From NCBI RefSeq assembly GCF_007483665.1, contig NZ_VIQO01000026.1, positions 124,001 to 188,000 of the forward strand: a DNA stretch of 64,000 nt, given 5' to 3'. Origin of the DNA: Catellatospora sichuanensis (GTDB lineage Bacteria > Actinomycetota > Actinomycetes > Mycobacteriales > Micromonosporaceae). Shown one piece after another: positions 23,590 to 33,495 of this stretch. The translations under genes and the position numbers were made by a program. The notes beneath the pieces are model-generated. The model was not told the origin of the DNA. It saw nothing but the letters and a program-made list of their open reading frames with translations, and made no database searches. The first letter of the stretch is position 1, and each line of letters begins with the position of its first letter.

Positions 23590-25764
23590 TCAGGCCTGCT
23601 CGACCGCTATCCGCAGACCTGCCGCGACCAGTCGGGCCGTCAGCGCGTCACCCATCGCCACCGCCGTGGTGACCTGCCCGCGGGTCGGCGGCAGCTCGTC
23701 GAACGCCAGGCACAGCGCCGACTCGGCCAGCATCTTCGCAGTCTCGCCGTAACCGGGATCGCCGCCCGACACCTCGGTGACCACCCGCCGCCCACCGCCT
23801 TCGCCGACGAACCGGGCGCTGAACCAGTTCTGCTCCCGCCGTGCCGCGCTCGGCCCCTGCCCACCCGGCAGCCGCCGCATCAGCAACCGCCGCACCGGGC
23901 CGAGCTGGGCCAGCACGAACAGCACCGCCGCCCCGGCAAGCGCGGCCAGCACGACCGGCAACCGCCGCACCACCGCGCTGTGGGTGTAGGCGAAGTCCGG
24001 GCCGTAGCGCGCCAGCGCCGCCGCGGACCGGCCCACGATCTGCGGATCGACCGTCGGCAGCGGCACCGCCCAGCCCTTGAGCCCGCTCTCCGGCCGCACC
24101 CGGCGCAGGCCGCCGAGCGGGGTCCGGATGCGCCGGTCCGCCGGGCGGGGATCGAGCGCGCGGCGCTCGCGGGCCGCGCGGGCGGTCCGGCGCCGCCGGG
24201 AGAACGCCAGCAGCGCCGAGGCCAGCGTGCCGCCGGAGACCGAGCCGTGCGCCCGCACGTGGCCGTCGACCCGGATCGGCCCGTCGGCGGGCAACCGCCC
24301 GACCGTCAGGTACACGCCGAGGTCGTGTGGCACCGAGTCGAACCCGCACGCGTGCACCAGCCGGGCCCCGTTCGCCACGGCCGCGGCGTGGTGGCGCACG
24401 TACATGTCGTCGACGAACTCGGGCTCGCCGGTCAGGTCCACGTAGTCGGTGCCCGCCCGCGCGCACGCGGCCACCAGCGGCTCTCCGTGCAGCACGTACG
24501 GGCCCACGGTGCTGATCACCACGCGGGCCGCGGCGGCCAGCGCGGCCAGCGACTCCGGGTCGGCGCTGTCGGCGTGCAGCAGCGGCAACTCCGCACAGCC
24601 GGGCACGGACGCGGCCAGCCGGTCCCGCACGGCCGCCAGCCGGTCCGGGTCACGCCCGGCGAGCGCCCACCGGCACCCGGCCGGCACTTGCCGCGCCAGA
24701 TAGTCGGCGGTCAGCCCGCCGGTGAACCCGGTCGCGCCGAACAGCACGATGTCGTACGGTCGGCCTGCACCACGCCCGGCCTGCGGCGCGGCGTCGCCCG
24801 CCGTCCCGGCACGGGCCGCCGTCAGCGCTCCGCCCGCCGCACCGCTCGATGCCGTCCGGCCGCCCGCCGTCACCGTTCCGCCCGGTCCGGCCGAGTCGCC
24901 GGGCCGCGCCGAGTCGGCCGGTCGTGCCGCGCCGCTCGGGAGATAACCGGTGGACAGCACCGTGGCGCCGTCGAGTTCCAGCGGCCGCCACGAGGGTGCA
25001 CCGCTGCGCCCGTGCTTGGGGTCGATGCCGACGAGCACCCGGCCGCCCGCGCGCACCCGCACGTGCCGGGCCTCCCAGTCGACGGTCGCCCGCTGCCGGA
25101 TCCGGCCGGTGCAGCGCCAACTGCGGTCGCGGAAGCCCACGATCTGCGAGTGCCCGTGGATCTGCCCGAACGGGATGAAGCCGCCGGTGGCGTGGAAGCT
25201 GAGCCACTCGCCGTACAGCTCGGCTCCGGCCTCGGCCCACAGCGGCCCGGCCTTGCCGTCGGCGTCGGTGTAGAAGCCGCGCCACAGCAGCGGCTCGGGG
25301 CGCTCGTCGAGCAGCCGGGCCGCGGCCGCGGCGGTGGCCGGCTCACCCAGCTCCTGCCAGCACGCGACCGTCAGCCCGGCATGGCTGAGCAGGTAGTCGT
25401 CATCGTCCGCGGTGCGCACCGCCGCCGCCACGCGCAGCCTGCCGTCGTCCCACCAGGTACGCAGCAGGCTCGCGTCGGCTTCGGACAGCCGTTCCGGGAA
25501 GAAGCGGTCACCACCGGGCAGATACTGCGACTCGTGGTTGCCCAGCAGCTGGATCCACTGCTCCGGCTGGTCGTCGAGACGCTCGCCGACGATGCGCAGC
25601 ACGCCCGAGCTGTCCGGGCCGCGGTCGACCAGGTCACCGACCTGGACCACGGTCAGATCGGCGGGCAGCCGCAGGTCCTTCTTACGCGCCCCGGCCGCGA
25701 TCAGCGCCGCACGGAGCTGATCCGGGAAGCCGCCGACGTCCCCGATGACGATGACCCGGCTCAT
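23590..25764 (-). CDS. Metallophosphoesterase fused to a trans-acting enoyl reductase-like domain
   Basis: One uninterrupted 724-residue frame. Residues 1-270 are a calcineurin-like phosphoesterase: GDVGG (the usual GDxHG His is Gly), GDLVDRG, GNHES and LSHAG motifs. A low-complexity Ala/Gly/Arg linker (about 275-320) follows. The rest is a saccharopine-dehydrogenase/trans-acting enoyl reductase-like domain beginning [17 protein letters not shown], with a membrane-like stretch ([18 protein letters not shown]). The two parts normally occur as separate genes. No stop separates them; the only internal start candidate is a GTG in the linker. So it is either a true fusion or two polypeptides by reinitiation. 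GGAGGAGGG precedes the ATG. Confidence 0.7.
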   Translation of the reverse strand: MSRVIVIGDVGGFPDQLRAALIAAGARKKDLRLPADLTVVQVGDLVDRGPDSSGVLRIVGERLDDQPEQWIQLLGNHESQYLPGGDRFFPERLSEADASLLRTWWDDGRLRVAAAVRTADDDDYLLSHAGLTVACWQELGEPATAAAAARLLDERPEPLLWRGFYTDADGKAGPLWAEAGAELYGEWLSFHATGGFIPFGQIHGHSQIVGFRDRSWRCTGRIRQRATVDWEARHVRVRAGGRVLVGIDPKHGRSGAPSWRPLELDGATVLSTGYLPSGAARPADSARPGDSAGPGGTVTAGGRTASSGAAGGALTAARAGTAGDAAPQAGRGAGRPYDIVLFGATGFTGGLTADYLARQVPAGCRWALAGRDPDRLAAVRDRLAASVPGCAELPLLHADSADPESLAALAAAARVVISTVGPYVLHGEPLVAACARAGTDYVDLTGEPEFVDDMYVRHHAAAVANGARLVHACGFDSVPHDLGVYLTVGRLPADGPIRVDGHVRAHGSVSGGTLASALLAFSRRRRTARAARERRALDPRPADRRIRTPLGGLRRVRPESGLKGWAVPLPTVDPQIVGRSAAALARYGPDFAYTHSAVVRRLPVVLAALAGAAVLFVLAQLGPVRRLLMRRLPGGQGPSAARREQNWFSARFVGEGGGRRVVTEVSGGDPGYGETAKMLAESALCLAFDELPPTRGQVTTAVAMGDALTARLVAAGLRIAVEQA

Positions 25765-25899
25765 CCGCCCTCCTCCGTCTCGCGCCGCAACATTACCCAC
25801 GGCCGGTCCGGCGCGGTTCGGCCGACCGGGCGTGGGCCGCGCGCACGACGCCCCGGTGCCGGGTGGGTTCCGTTCACGGCACGGGACGACTTGGCGTCG

Positions 25900-28764
25900 A
25901 TGCCCGACAACGGCGAAGATACGGGCGTGCAGACAGACCGCGCGTTCGTCGGGCGCAACGAGACTCTGCAACGATTCCTGCGCGCTGTGGCGGAGCCACC
26001 CGCGGTGCTGTTCGTCGCGGGCGAGGCGGGCAGCGGCAAGACCAGGCTGATCAACGAGTGGCGCCGGCAGGCCGCCGTGACGGTGCTCGCCGCTGCCTGC
26101 CCGCCCATCCGGCCACCGCTGCCCCTGGCCGCGGCGACCGGGCTGCTGCTCTGCGCCGAACCGCACCTGGCCCCGGCGTCCACGTTGAACCCCCTGCTGG
26201 GCGCGCTGCGGCCGCTGCTGCCCGAACTCGCCGACCGGATGCCGCCGGACCTGCCGAGCCTGGCCGACCCCGCCGAGGACCGCCACCGGATGCTGCGGGC
26301 GATCCGCGCGCTGCTGGGTTCCCTGGGGCGGGTCACGCTGGTCGTCGAGGATCTGCAATGGATCGACCCCGATTCGCGTGACCTGCTGTCGCTGCTGCTG
26401 TCCGCGCCGCTGCCCGAGGTCTGCCTGGTGCTGTCGTACCGGCCCGAGGAGCTGGCGGTGTCCGGGCTGCCGCTCGGCGTCGCCGCGGCGTACGCGCCGC
26501 AGATGCGCTCGGACACCGTGCGCGTGCACCCCCTGCAGGCCGACGACGTACGCCGTCTGGTGCGCCAGGTCCGGCGGCAGGACCCCCCGGCCGACTTCAC
26601 CGCCCGGCTCACCGCGGTCACCGGCGGCGTGCCGCGCGTCATCGAGGACGTGCTCGAACAGCTGCGCGTACCGGGCGAGGATCCCGACGGCTTCGGCGGC
26701 GGCCGCTTCGCCCCACCGGCACGGCTGCGCGAGCTGACCAACGCCCGCGTCGCCGCGCTGTCCACCGCCGGGCGGCGTATCGCCGAGGCGGCGGCCGTGC
26801 TCGACGAACCCGTCGCCGAGGAGCTGCTCGCCGAGGTGTCCGGGATGGACGCGGGCGAAGGCCGCGACGCCCTCGTCGAGGTGCTGACCGGGGCGGTGCT
26901 CGCCGAGGCCGAGGACGGCCGCTACGGCTACCGGATCCCGCTGGCCGCCCGCGCCGTGTACGAGGTGATGCCCGGCCCTTGGCGCCGTGAACTGCACAGC
27001 CGGGCCGCGGTCGCGCTGGCGCACGGCAACGCGGCCCCGCAACTGGCCCGGCTGGCCCACCACCACCGCCGCTCGGGCCAGCACAAGGCCTGGATGCGCC
27101 ACGCCGAGGCGGCCGCCGAGCGCTACATCGCCGACGGCGACAACGAGTCCGCGATCGCCACCCTGGAGGAGGTGCTGGCCGACCAGACCGTGCCGCGCAA
27201 CGTGCGCACCCGGCTGACGATCCGGCTGGCGCAGACCGCCGAGGTCGGCCGCCGCTCGGACCAGACCGTCGCCCTGCTGCGGCGCATCATCGCCGACGAC
27301 CGGCTGCCCGTCGCCGCCCGCGGCGAGCTGCGGCTCAAGCTGGGCCTGGTGCTGATGAACCAGGCCGGTGAGTACGTCGAGGGCGCGGCCGAGGTGGAAC
27401 AGGCTGTCGACGAGCTGCACGAGCGCCCCGCGCTGGCGGCCCGCGCCATGGCCGTGCTCTCGTGGCCGGTGCTGCACTTCTCCTCGTTCAGCAACGACCT
27501 CGGCTGGCTGGAGCGCGCCGAGGAGGCCGCCGCCGCCTGCGACGACGACGCCATCAAGATGGCCGTGCTCGCCAACCGGGCCACCCTGCTGATGAACTGC
27601 GGCGATCCGGCGGCCTGGACGGTGGCGCAGCGGCTGGCCACCGAGGGCGGCTCGAACCTGGCCGTACGCCAGCAGGTCGCCCGCGGCCTGCAGAACCTGG
27701 CCGACGCGACCATCCTGCTGGGCCGCCACCGTGCCGCCGAGGACTTCCTGCGCCAGGCCACCGAGCTCGCCGACCAGGTCGGCGCATCGGTCACCAGCAC
27801 CACCGCCCGGTGCACCATGCTGCGCCTGGACTGGGCGATGGGCCGGTGGCCGGGACTGGCCGACCGGGCCGTCGAGTTCACCGGGCCGGACGGGCCCACC
27901 ACCGAGGTCGAAGGGCACCTGGTGACCGGGCAGTTGGCGATGGCGCGCGGCGACTGGGACACCGCCGAGTCCTCGTTGGCCGCCGCGGGCGTGGCCGCGC
28001 CGCACACCAGCACCGTGCCGGTGGTCGCCGCGGCGTCCGGCGCCCACATCCGGGTGCTGGCTGCTCGCGGGCAGCTCGACGAGGCCGTCGCGGAGACCCG
28101 GCGGGCCGTGGCCCGGGTGCGCGCGAAGGCCATCTGGAACTGGGCCGCCGAGCTGGCCCCGTACGCGGTGCACGTGCTGGGCCAGGCCGGGCTGACCGGG
28201 GAGGCGCGCAGCCTGGCCGAGGAGTTCGCGTCAGGCATGCGAGGGCTGGAGTCGCCGCTCGCCGAGGCCTCCCTGGAGCTGTGCCGGGGGCACCTGCTCG
28301 CCGCCGAGGACCGCCACGCCGAGGCGGTGGCCCACTTCGCCGGAGCGGCGAAGGGCTTCGCGGCGCAACCGCGGCCGTACGAGGCGGCGCAGGCCGAGGA
28401 GGGGCGGGCCCGCAGCGAGCTGGCCCTGCGACCCGGCGACACCGACGCGCTGGCGGCGCTGGCCGCGGCCGGCGCCGCCTTCACGGGTCTGGGTGCGGGC
28501 TGGGACGCCGCCCGCTGCCAGCACACGCTGCGCGAGCACGGAGTCGTCGCGCGGGGCGGACGGCCGGGCTACGGCGGCGGCCTCACCCCCCGGGAACGGG
28601 AGGTGGCCCGGCTGGCCGCGCAGGGGCGCACCAACCGCGAGATCGCCCAGATGCTGTTCCTGTCACCGCGCACCGTCGAGCAGCACGTGGCCCGCTCGCT
28701 GCACAAGCTGGGTGTCCACTCCCGAGCCGAACTGGCGGGGGTGGAGCTGGACCTGCCTGGTTGA
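25900..28764 (+). CDS. Large LuxR-family (LAL-type) ATPase regulator
   Basis: About 954 residues. The N-terminal AAA/NACHT-like ATPase has Walker A GEAGSGKT (41-48) and Walker [10 protein letters not shown] long helical, TPR-like middle (about 380-860) and a C-terminal LuxR helix-turn-helix ([26 protein letters not shown] onward) follow. Such regulators activate target operons after ligand-induced ATP-dependent oligomerisation. The ATG at 25900 is chosen; a GTG at 25927 is also possible and neither has a strong ribosome binding site. Divergent to the fusion gene; target unknown. Convergent with the AbfB gene across a 509-base gap. Confidence 0.88.
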   Translation: MPDNGEDTGVQTDRAFVGRNETLQRFLRAVAEPPAVLFVAGEAGSGKTRLINEWRRQAAVTVLAAACPPIRPPLPLAAATGLLLCAEPHLAPASTLNPLLGALRPLLPELADRMPPDLPSLADPAEDRHRMLRAIRALLGSLGRVTLVVEDLQWIDPDSRDLLSLLLSAPLPEVCLVLSYRPEELAVSGLPLGVAAAYAPQMRSDTVRVHPLQADDVRRLVRQVRRQDPPADFTARLTAVTGGVPRVIEDVLEQLRVPGEDPDGFGGGRFAPPARLRELTNARVAALSTAGRRIAEAAAVLDEPVAEELLAEVSGMDAGEGRDALVEVLTGAVLAEAEDGRYGYRIPLAARAVYEVMPGPWRRELHSRAAVALAHGNAAPQLARLAHHHRRSGQHKAWMRHAEAAAERYIADGDNESAIATLEEVLADQTVPRNVRTRLTIRLAQTAEVGRRSDQTVALLRRIIADDRLPVAARGELRLKLGLVLMNQAGEYVEGAAEVEQAVDELHERPALAARAMAVLSWPVLHFSSFSNDLGWLERAEEAAAACDDDAIKMAVLANRATLLMNCGDPAAWTVAQRLATEGGSNLAVRQQVARGLQNLADATILLGRHRAAEDFLRQATELADQVGASVTSTTARCTMLRLDWAMGRWPGLADRAVEFTGPDGPTTEVEGHLVTGQLAMARGDWDTAESSLAAAGVAAPHTSTVPVVAAASGAHIRVLAARGQLDEAVAETRRAVARVRAKAIWNWAAELAPYAVHVLGQAGLTGEARSLAEEFASGMRGLESPLAEASLELCRGHLLAAEDRHAEAVAHFAGAAKGFAAQPRPYEAAQAEEGRARSELALRPGDTDALAALAAAGAAFTGLGAGWDAARCQHTLREHGVVARGGRPGYGGGLTPREREVARLAAQGRTNREIAQMLFLSPRTVEQHVARSLHKLGVHSRAELAGVELDLPG

Positions 28765-29273
28765 GTGGGCGAATCATGAGGACGTGCCCGGGCCGGGGCC
28801 GAGCACAGCGAGCGGCCCCCGGAACCGTTGCCGGAACCGGAGGCCACCTCCTCCCCAGGCCCCGTCGGCGGCCCTGGCACTGGCCGGACGACGGTGGATC
28901 GAGCCTGTCGTTCGTGCTGGTGGTGAGGGAGCGACGATCGGCCGCTCCCCCACCTCAGGGTCGTACGCCGTCAGCTCTGGATGACGACGCATCTCCCTGC
29001 CACACCGCTCAGCGAGAGCACTGGTTCCGACCGGCGGTGACCGGCCGTTACCGCAAACCGTTCGGGAACCCCCGACGGGGGTGCGAATCCACCCAGCGAC
29101 ACGGAGACGAAGTCACGTGTCGCTGGGGAGTCGCTCGGCGGTTCCCAGGTGGTCCACCCATGTCCTCAACGATCGCCGACCGGCTCTGTCGCGACAATCC
29201 GTAGAGCGCTGCGTAGCCATACGCAAGTAACCGTGGATACCTACGGATGGCCGCAAAACATGCAAATTGCAGC
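28765..29273. other. 509-base intergenic region with several hairpins
   Basis: No convincing gene is visible. The region holds a perfect 12-bp inverted repeat at 29092-29127 (CCCAGCGACACG and complement, 12-base loop) and ACCCCCGACGGGGGT just before it. Two small dyads follow, near 29210 (GCGTAGCCATACGC) and 29231 (CCGTGGATACCTACGG). The last about 90 bases before 29273 are relatively AT-rich. The hairpins lie between convergent genes and probably serve as terminators. GTGCGAATCCACCC looks slightly like a tRNA T-arm, but no cloverleaf is present. Confidence 0.5.
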
Positions 29274-30119
29274 TCAGCCCCAGGGTGCGGTGATCGCGAA
29301 GGCGCACTCGCGGTCGAAGCCGGCGTCCCGGTCACGCCACCGGTCGATCCACAGCTCGTCACCGCGCAGGTGGACGTAGTAACCGCGGTAGTTGTGCGAC
29401 TCCAGGTACACCGCACCGGGCACCGCGCCCGGCCGGACGCAGAACGTGGCGTCGGCCCGGAACAGTTGCGAGCCGTTGCTCTGCTCGTGGCGGATCCGCC
29501 AGTCGCGGTGGCGCAGGTAGCCGCCGTCGACGCCGACGAACGAGAAGCAGTTCCTGTCGGCCAGCCCCGCCACCACGGTGAACGTGGCCGCCTGCCGCAC
29601 CCCGCCCGAACTGGCCGCGGTGACGCTGACGAGCGAGGCCAGGCCGCCGCCCTGCCGGACGAAACGGTCCGGGCGGTCGGCCGCGCGCAGCGAGCGCTGG
29701 CTGCCCGTGACCAGCGCCGACGAAGCCAGCGGCTGGCCGGGCGGCACGGGCGCGCCCGAGGACGCGCCGTTCGGCGACGGGTGCGCCGACGGCCGTGCCG
29801 CCGGGCTGCGCGGCAGCGACCGCGACGGCGCCTCCGCCGACGCGCTGACCTCACCGAACCCTTCGACGAAACCCCGCGAGCCCCCGGTGGCCAGCGCGAC
29901 CGGCGGCGATACCGGCTGGTTCGCGGGTTGGGCCAGCGCCCAGCCGGTCGCCGCGGTGGTGAGCACGGCCGTGACCGCCGCGACGATCACGACCGGCCGC
30001 CGGGACCGCTTCGCCGCCGGCTCCCGCTCCTGCGCCGCGAGCTCCTCGACGGTCGCCGGCAGGCTCACCCGGGGCATGATCGTGGTCGCGTCGTCCTCGT
30101 TCAGCCGATGCTTGGTCAC
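29274..30119 (-). CDS. Membrane-anchored AbfB (CBM42-like) domain protein
   Basis: A 281-residue protein. An N-terminal cytoplasmic part ends in KRSRR, followed by one membrane span (VVIVAAVTAVLTTAATGWALA). A Pro/Ser-rich linker comes next, then an AbfB-type beta-trefoil (about 135-281): GSQRSLRAADRPDRFVRQ, FSFVGVDGGYLRHRDWRIR, SHNYRGYYVHLRGDELWI. AbfB modules bind arabinofuranose side chains of polysaccharides. There is no catalytic domain, so binding or surface display is the likely role. Oriented like the yidC gene but separated from it by 53 bases. Confidence 0.8.
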   Translation of the reverse strand: MTKHRLNEDDATTIMPRVSLPATVEELAAQEREPAAKRSRRPVVIVAAVTAVLTTAATGWALAQPANQPVSPPVALATGGSRGFVEGFGEVSASAEAPSRSLPRSPAARPSAHPSPNGASSGAPVPPGQPLASSALVTGSQRSLRAADRPDRFVRQGGGLASLVSVTAASSGGVRQAATFTVVAGLADRNCFSFVGVDGGYLRHRDWRIRHEQSNGSQLFRADATFCVRPGAVPGAVYLESHNYRGYYVHLRGDELWIDRWRDRDAGFDRECAFAITAPWG

Positions 30120-30172
30120 GCCAGGACGCTACCGACGGTCCCCGGTGATCGCGATCGGCTGTCCGACCGACG

Positions 30173-30910
30173 TCAGGCCGCCGCCCCGCCCGCCGCCGGC
30201 CGCGACGCCGCGGCACGCGCCGGGTAGCCGCGCCGCAGCAGCGCGTTCTCGGCGACCGTCCAGGCCGTCGAGGTGGCCAGGTAAAGCACCGCTGCCAGCG
30301 GCAACACCACGGCACTGACCAGAATGGCGTACGGCAGCACCCGGGGCAGCGTCGCCAGCAGGCCCGTCGGCGGCACGTCCTGCAACGCCGCCAGCCGTAC
30401 GGCCCGCTGTGACGATGCCCACGCCAGCGCCGTCAGCACCGCCACCACACCACCGAACACGGCCAGATGCGGCAGCCAGGCGTCCGCCGGGGCGAGCAGG
30501 TGGGCGCTCAACGGCACCCCGAACAGCGTGCTGTCCAACAGCACGTTGGCCTGCCCGGCGACGGTGGCGCTGGCGAACAGCTGGTAGAGCACGATGAAGA
30601 CGGGCATCTGGAGCAGCATCGGCAGCAATCCGGCCAGCGGCGATACGCCCGCCTCGCGGTGCAGCTCGGTCATGGCTTGGGCGAGGGCCGTCGTGTCCTT
30701 GCCGTACTTCTTGCGCAGGGCGGCCAGCTGTGGAGCGAGCGCGGCGCGCGCCCGCTCCCCGCGCACGGCGGCCCGGGTCAGCGGGTGCAGCAGCAGCCGG
30801 ACCAGCATGGTGACCGCGACGACGGCCGCGGCCGCACCGCCGACGGGAGCGAGCACGGTGGACAGTTGGATCACGGCGGTGTGCGCAGCATGGAACAGCG
30901 AATCGAACAT
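30173..30910 (-). CDS. YidC/Oxa1 family membrane insertase, short actinobacterial paralogue
   Basis: A 245-residue protein with five predicted spans and the core YidC layout: an N-terminal span, the positively charged hairpin LTRAAVRGERARAALAPQLAALRKKYGKD, then GVSPLAGLLPMLLQMPVFIVLYQLF, which is diagnostic for the family. It lacks the long tail of the housekeeping YidC next to rnpA/jag, which are not here, so this is probably a second paralogue. It inserts small membrane proteins. The small gene at 31010-31312 lies upstream on the same strand. Confidence 0.85.
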   Translation of the reverse strand: MFDSLFHAAHTAVIQLSTVLAPVGGAAAAVVAVTMLVRLLLHPLTRAAVRGERARAALAPQLAALRKKYGKDTTALAQAMTELHREAGVSPLAGLLPMLLQMPVFIVLYQLFASATVAGQANVLLDSTLFGVPLSAHLLAPADAWLPHLAVFGGVVAVLTALAWASSQRAVRLAALQDVPPTGLLATLPRVLPYAILVSAVVLPLAAVLYLATSTAWTVAENALLRRGYPARAAASRPAAGGAAA

Positions 30911-31009
30911 GGAGGAAGAACCCCTCTGCGGGTACGGCTGCCCGGCCGGGACGTGTCGACCGGCGGGCGAGGACGAGGACCGTGTGACCCGCGACCGGCG
31001 TATGCCGGG

Positions 31010-31312
31010 TCAGCAGGCCAGAGGGGTGAGTCCGGGTGCTCGGGGACGGGGGCGGCCCGCCGCGTCGGGGTCACGCTGGCGCAGCACGCCGGTGCGCCGG
31101 GACAGCTCGCGCAGCGCGAGGTCGATCGCGGCCCGGCCGGAAGGGCGACGGCCCATGCCGTACGCCGCGGCTACGGCAAGAGCGGTGACGAGCAGCAGGG
31201 CTGCCGCACCGGCGAGCATGCCGCCGAGGCTCGGCTGATCCGCCGTCGCGCCGGTGCACAGCACGGCCACCCACAGGGTCAAGGCCCAGCTGGAGGCGGC
31301 GGCGATCGGCAC
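31010..31312 (-). CDS. Small membrane protein, DUF6412-like
   Basis: A 100-residue protein with two membrane segments (about 7-22 and 32-52) and a basic cytoplasmic tail ending LRQRDPDAAGRPRPRAPG. That tail is the conserved mark of actinobacterial DUF6412 proteins, which as far as I recall are encoded beside short YidC paralogues. The same arrangement is seen here. A partner or substrate role for the insertase is inference. Confidence 0.65.
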   Translation of the reverse strand: MPIAAASSWALTLWVAVLCTGATADQPSLGGMLAGAAALLLVTALAVAAAYGMGRRPSGRAAIDLALRELSRRTGVLRQRDPDAAGRPRPRAPGLTPLAC

Positions 31313-31350
31313 GCGGCAACGGTACCCGCACCGCGCAAGGTGCCGGCCGA

Positions 31351-32118
31351 TCAGCCCCGTCGGCCGACGACCACGACCGCACCACGAGCGTCGCAGTGAA
31401 CCAGGCGCGGAGTCAGGCCCGCGGCGGTGAACAGGGCGCAGGCCGTGTCCGACTGCTCGTCGCTGGTCTCCAGTAGCAGGTGACTCTGCGGGGCAAGCCA
31501 GTCCTCCGCACCGGACAGGATCAGGCGGGCGATGTCCAAGCCGTCGGGGCCACCGTCGAGGGCGACCACGGGCTCATGCAGCCGCGCCTCAGGCGGCATC
31601 AGCGCGATCGCGTCCGTCGGCACGTATGGCACGTTCACCACCAGCACGTCCACCCGGCCGCGCAGCGAGTCCGGCAGGGGCTCGTAGAGGTCTCCCTCAT
31701 AGACGTGGCCGCCGAGCGGTTCCAGGTTGCGCCGGGCGCAGGCCACTGCGGCGGGCTCGATGTCGGCGGCGTGCACCTCGACGCCTCCGTACGCGGCCAG
31801 CACGGTCGCCGCCGCGCCCGACCCGCAGCACATGTCCAGCACCACGGCCCCCGGCCGCAGCAGCCGCGCGGCCTCCTCGACCAGCAGCTCGGTACGCCGA
31901 CGAGGCACGAACACGCCCGGGTCCACGGCGATGCGCCGCCCGCAGAACTCAGCGAACCCGACGATGTGCTCCAGCGGCAGCCCGGCGACCCGGCGCGCGA
32001 CCATCTCGTCCAACTCGTCCGGCCCGGCCGCGGCCGAGATCAGCAGGTCGGCCTCGTCCTCGGCGAACACGCAGCCCGCCGACCGCAGCGTGGTGATCAC
32101 ATCTGCCCGCACAGGCAA
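31351..32118 (-). CDS. PrmC/HemK-like N5-glutamine methyltransferase paralogue
   Basis: A 255-residue SAM-dependent methyltransferase. The SAM motif is VLDMCCGSGAAATVLA, and a VDPGVFVPRRRTELLVEEAA segment is typical of PrmC-type proteins. The catalytic motif reads NVPYVPT rather than NPPY. That substitution recurs in an actinobacterial PrmC-like subgroup, so the protein may have a substrate other than release factors. It lies upstream of the DUF6412/yidC genes on the same strand with a 38-base gap. Confidence 0.8.
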   Translation of the reverse strand: MPVRADVITTLRSAGCVFAEDEADLLISAAAGPDELDEMVARRVAGLPLEHIVGFAEFCGRRIAVDPGVFVPRRRTELLVEEAARLLRPGAVVLDMCCGSGAAATVLAAYGGVEVHAADIEPAAVACARRNLEPLGGHVYEGDLYEPLPDSLRGRVDVLVVNVPYVPTDAIALMPPEARLHEPVVALDGGPDGLDIARLILSGAEDWLAPQSHLLLETSDEQSDTACALFTAAGLTPRLVHCDARGAVVVVGRRG

Positions 32119-32139
32119 CCCTCCCCCGACTGGGCCAGG

Positions 32140-32919
32140 CTACGCCAGGTGCTGCAGCAGTAGCTCGGACAGGTGGCCCGGGGTCCGCAGAGGTAGGTAG
32201 TGGTCGCCGTCCGGCACCGGTTCGCCGGTCGCGCCCGGCATCTCCGCGAGCAGCCGACGCGCGATGACCCCGATCTCCGGGTGATCGTGCACGCCCCACA
32301 ACACCAGTGTCGGCACGGCGATCGTGGCGAGCCGCGGCAGCGCGTCCTCGTCCGGGAACAGGGCGTACGCCTCCGCGCCGACGCGCCGCCGGGCGTTGTC
32401 GGTGACCATGCGTTCGATCAGCGCGCCGCCCGGCGACCCGCTCCCGAGGCCCGCCCAGATGTCCAGCTCCAAGGTCGCCAGCAGGTCCGCGTCGCCGTCG
32501 CGCCGTGCCTGGTCGTACGCTGCCAGCTCGGGTGTTCGCGGCCAGTCCCATCCCGACACCGACGTGCCGACGAGGGCGAGCGAGGTGACCCGGTCGGGTT
32601 CCGCCAGCGCGAAGTCCAGCGTGGCCTCCCCGCCCATGCTCAGGCCCACCAGCGCCGCCCGGTCCACGCCCACGTAATCCAGCACCGCCCGCAGGTCGTC
32701 TACGTCGCGGTACGGCCGCGTCGGGTCATCGGAGCGGCCGAGCCCGCGGCCGTCGTACCGGATGACGGTGTGCCGTCGGGCCAGCGCCGGCACCACGCCG
32801 TCCCATAACCGGGAGTCCGTCCCGGCCCCGTGTAGCAGCACCACCGGCTCTCCCGAGCCGGTGACCTCCAGCCAGAGCCCGCCGACCCGCTCCCCATGTC
32901 CCGTCACGCGCCGCAGCAT
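32140..32919 (-). CDS. Alpha/beta-hydrolase
   Basis: A 259-residue alpha/beta-hydrolase. The oxyanion loop is VVLLHGAGTDSRLWD, the nucleophile elbow GLSMGG, the acid probably Asp in LWGVHDHPEIG, and the catalytic His in PDGDHYLPLRTPGH. A GRGLGRSDDP segment is typical. Substrate cannot be inferred. It is 21 bases upstream of the PrmC-like gene, on the same strand, and probably co-transcribed with it. Confidence 0.82.
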   Translation of the reverse strand: MLRRVTGHGERVGGLWLEVTGSGEPVVLLHGAGTDSRLWDGVVPALARRHTVIRYDGRGLGRSDDPTRPYRDVDDLRAVLDYVGVDRAALVGLSMGGEATLDFALAEPDRVTSLALVGTSVSGWDWPRTPELAAYDQARRDGDADLLATLELDIWAGLGSGSPGGALIERMVTDNARRRVGAEAYALFPDEDALPRLATIAVPTLVLWGVHDHPEIGVIARRLLAEMPGATGEPVPDGDHYLPLRTPGHLSELLLQHLA

Positions 32920-32996
32920 GCCAGCTCTTCGGCGAGCCCTCCAGCAACTCGCCCGCGGTGATCACCATAAGCCGGTCCTGGATAGGATCCGCGGTC

Positions 32997-33419
32997 ATGC
33001 GGAAATTCGTGGCCGGCGTGCTGCTGGTCGGCCCCGGTGGGGCGCTGCTGCTGCAGGAGCGCGACGAGCACGCGCCGACCTTCCCGAACCAGTGGGCCTT
33101 CCCGGCCGGGGTGGCCGAGCCGGGTGAGCAGCCGCTGGAGGTCGCGCACCGCGAGCTGTTCGAGGAGACCGGCCTGCGCGTCGCCGAGCTGACCCTGTTC
33201 TGGGAGGGTCCGATGCCGCAGAGCCCGCTGTACGGATACCTCTTCCACGGCCGGACCACCGCGCGGCAGGAGGACGTCGTGCTCGGCGAGGGACGGGCCA
33301 TGGTCTTCGTGCCCCCGGCCCGGATCGTGGACCTCGACCTGGCCGGGTACGCCCGCCCGGCCGTCACCGACTTCCTCGCTTCAGCCGACTACCAGCGGCA
33401 CCTGCGGCCGCCAACCTGA
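32997..33419 (+). CDS. NUDIX hydrolase
   Basis: A 140-residue protein with a complete NUDIX box, GVAEPGEQPLEVAHRELFEE followed by TGL, carrying the metal-binding REL-x-EE-x-GL residues. It hydrolyses a nucleoside diphosphate linked to another moiety; the specific substrate is not readable. The ATG at 32997 has AGGAT upstream. It is divergent from the hydrolase and convergent with the S41 protease across a family B palindrome. Confidence 0.85.
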   Translation: MRKFVAGVLLVGPGGALLLQERDEHAPTFPNQWAFPAGVAEPGEQPLEVAHRELFEETGLRVAELTLFWEGPMPQSPLYGYLFHGRTTARQEDVVLGEGRAMVFVPPARIVDLDLAGYARPAVTDFLASADYQRHLRPPT

Positions 33420-33420
33420 G

Positions 33421-33486
33421 CAATGATCATGAAGTTAGGGGAGGGACACGCCGTCGAACACGTCCATAAGTTCATGATCAACGCGG
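33421..33486. terminator. Palindrome family B, single unit
   Basis: Arms GATCATGAAGTTA and TAAGTTCATGATC with a 39-base spacer containing GGGACACGCCGTCGAAC. The unit aligns along its length with the right half of the nested palindrome at 14495-14675, including the trailing AACGCG. It fills the gap between the convergent NUDIX and S41 genes. Confidence 0.75.
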
Positions 33487-33495
33487 AGGGTGGGG

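Noticed and set aside
23533-28764. A 1743-codon open frame on the plus strand and a 1527-codon frame on the minus strand across the same region
   Set aside because: In GC-rich DNA third-position bias leaves long antisense frames open. The plus frame before 25900 lies antisense to the clear phosphoesterase/reductase fusion, and the minus frame beyond 25764 lies antisense to the LuxR-type ATPase; the extra parts show low-complexity Arg/Gly/Ala composition.
29041-29130. Possible tRNA T-arm (GTGCGAATCCACCC)
   Set aside because: No anticodon arm, D-arm or acceptor stem can be built around it, and the loop lacks the TTC of a T-loop. The sequence is better explained by nearby hairpins.
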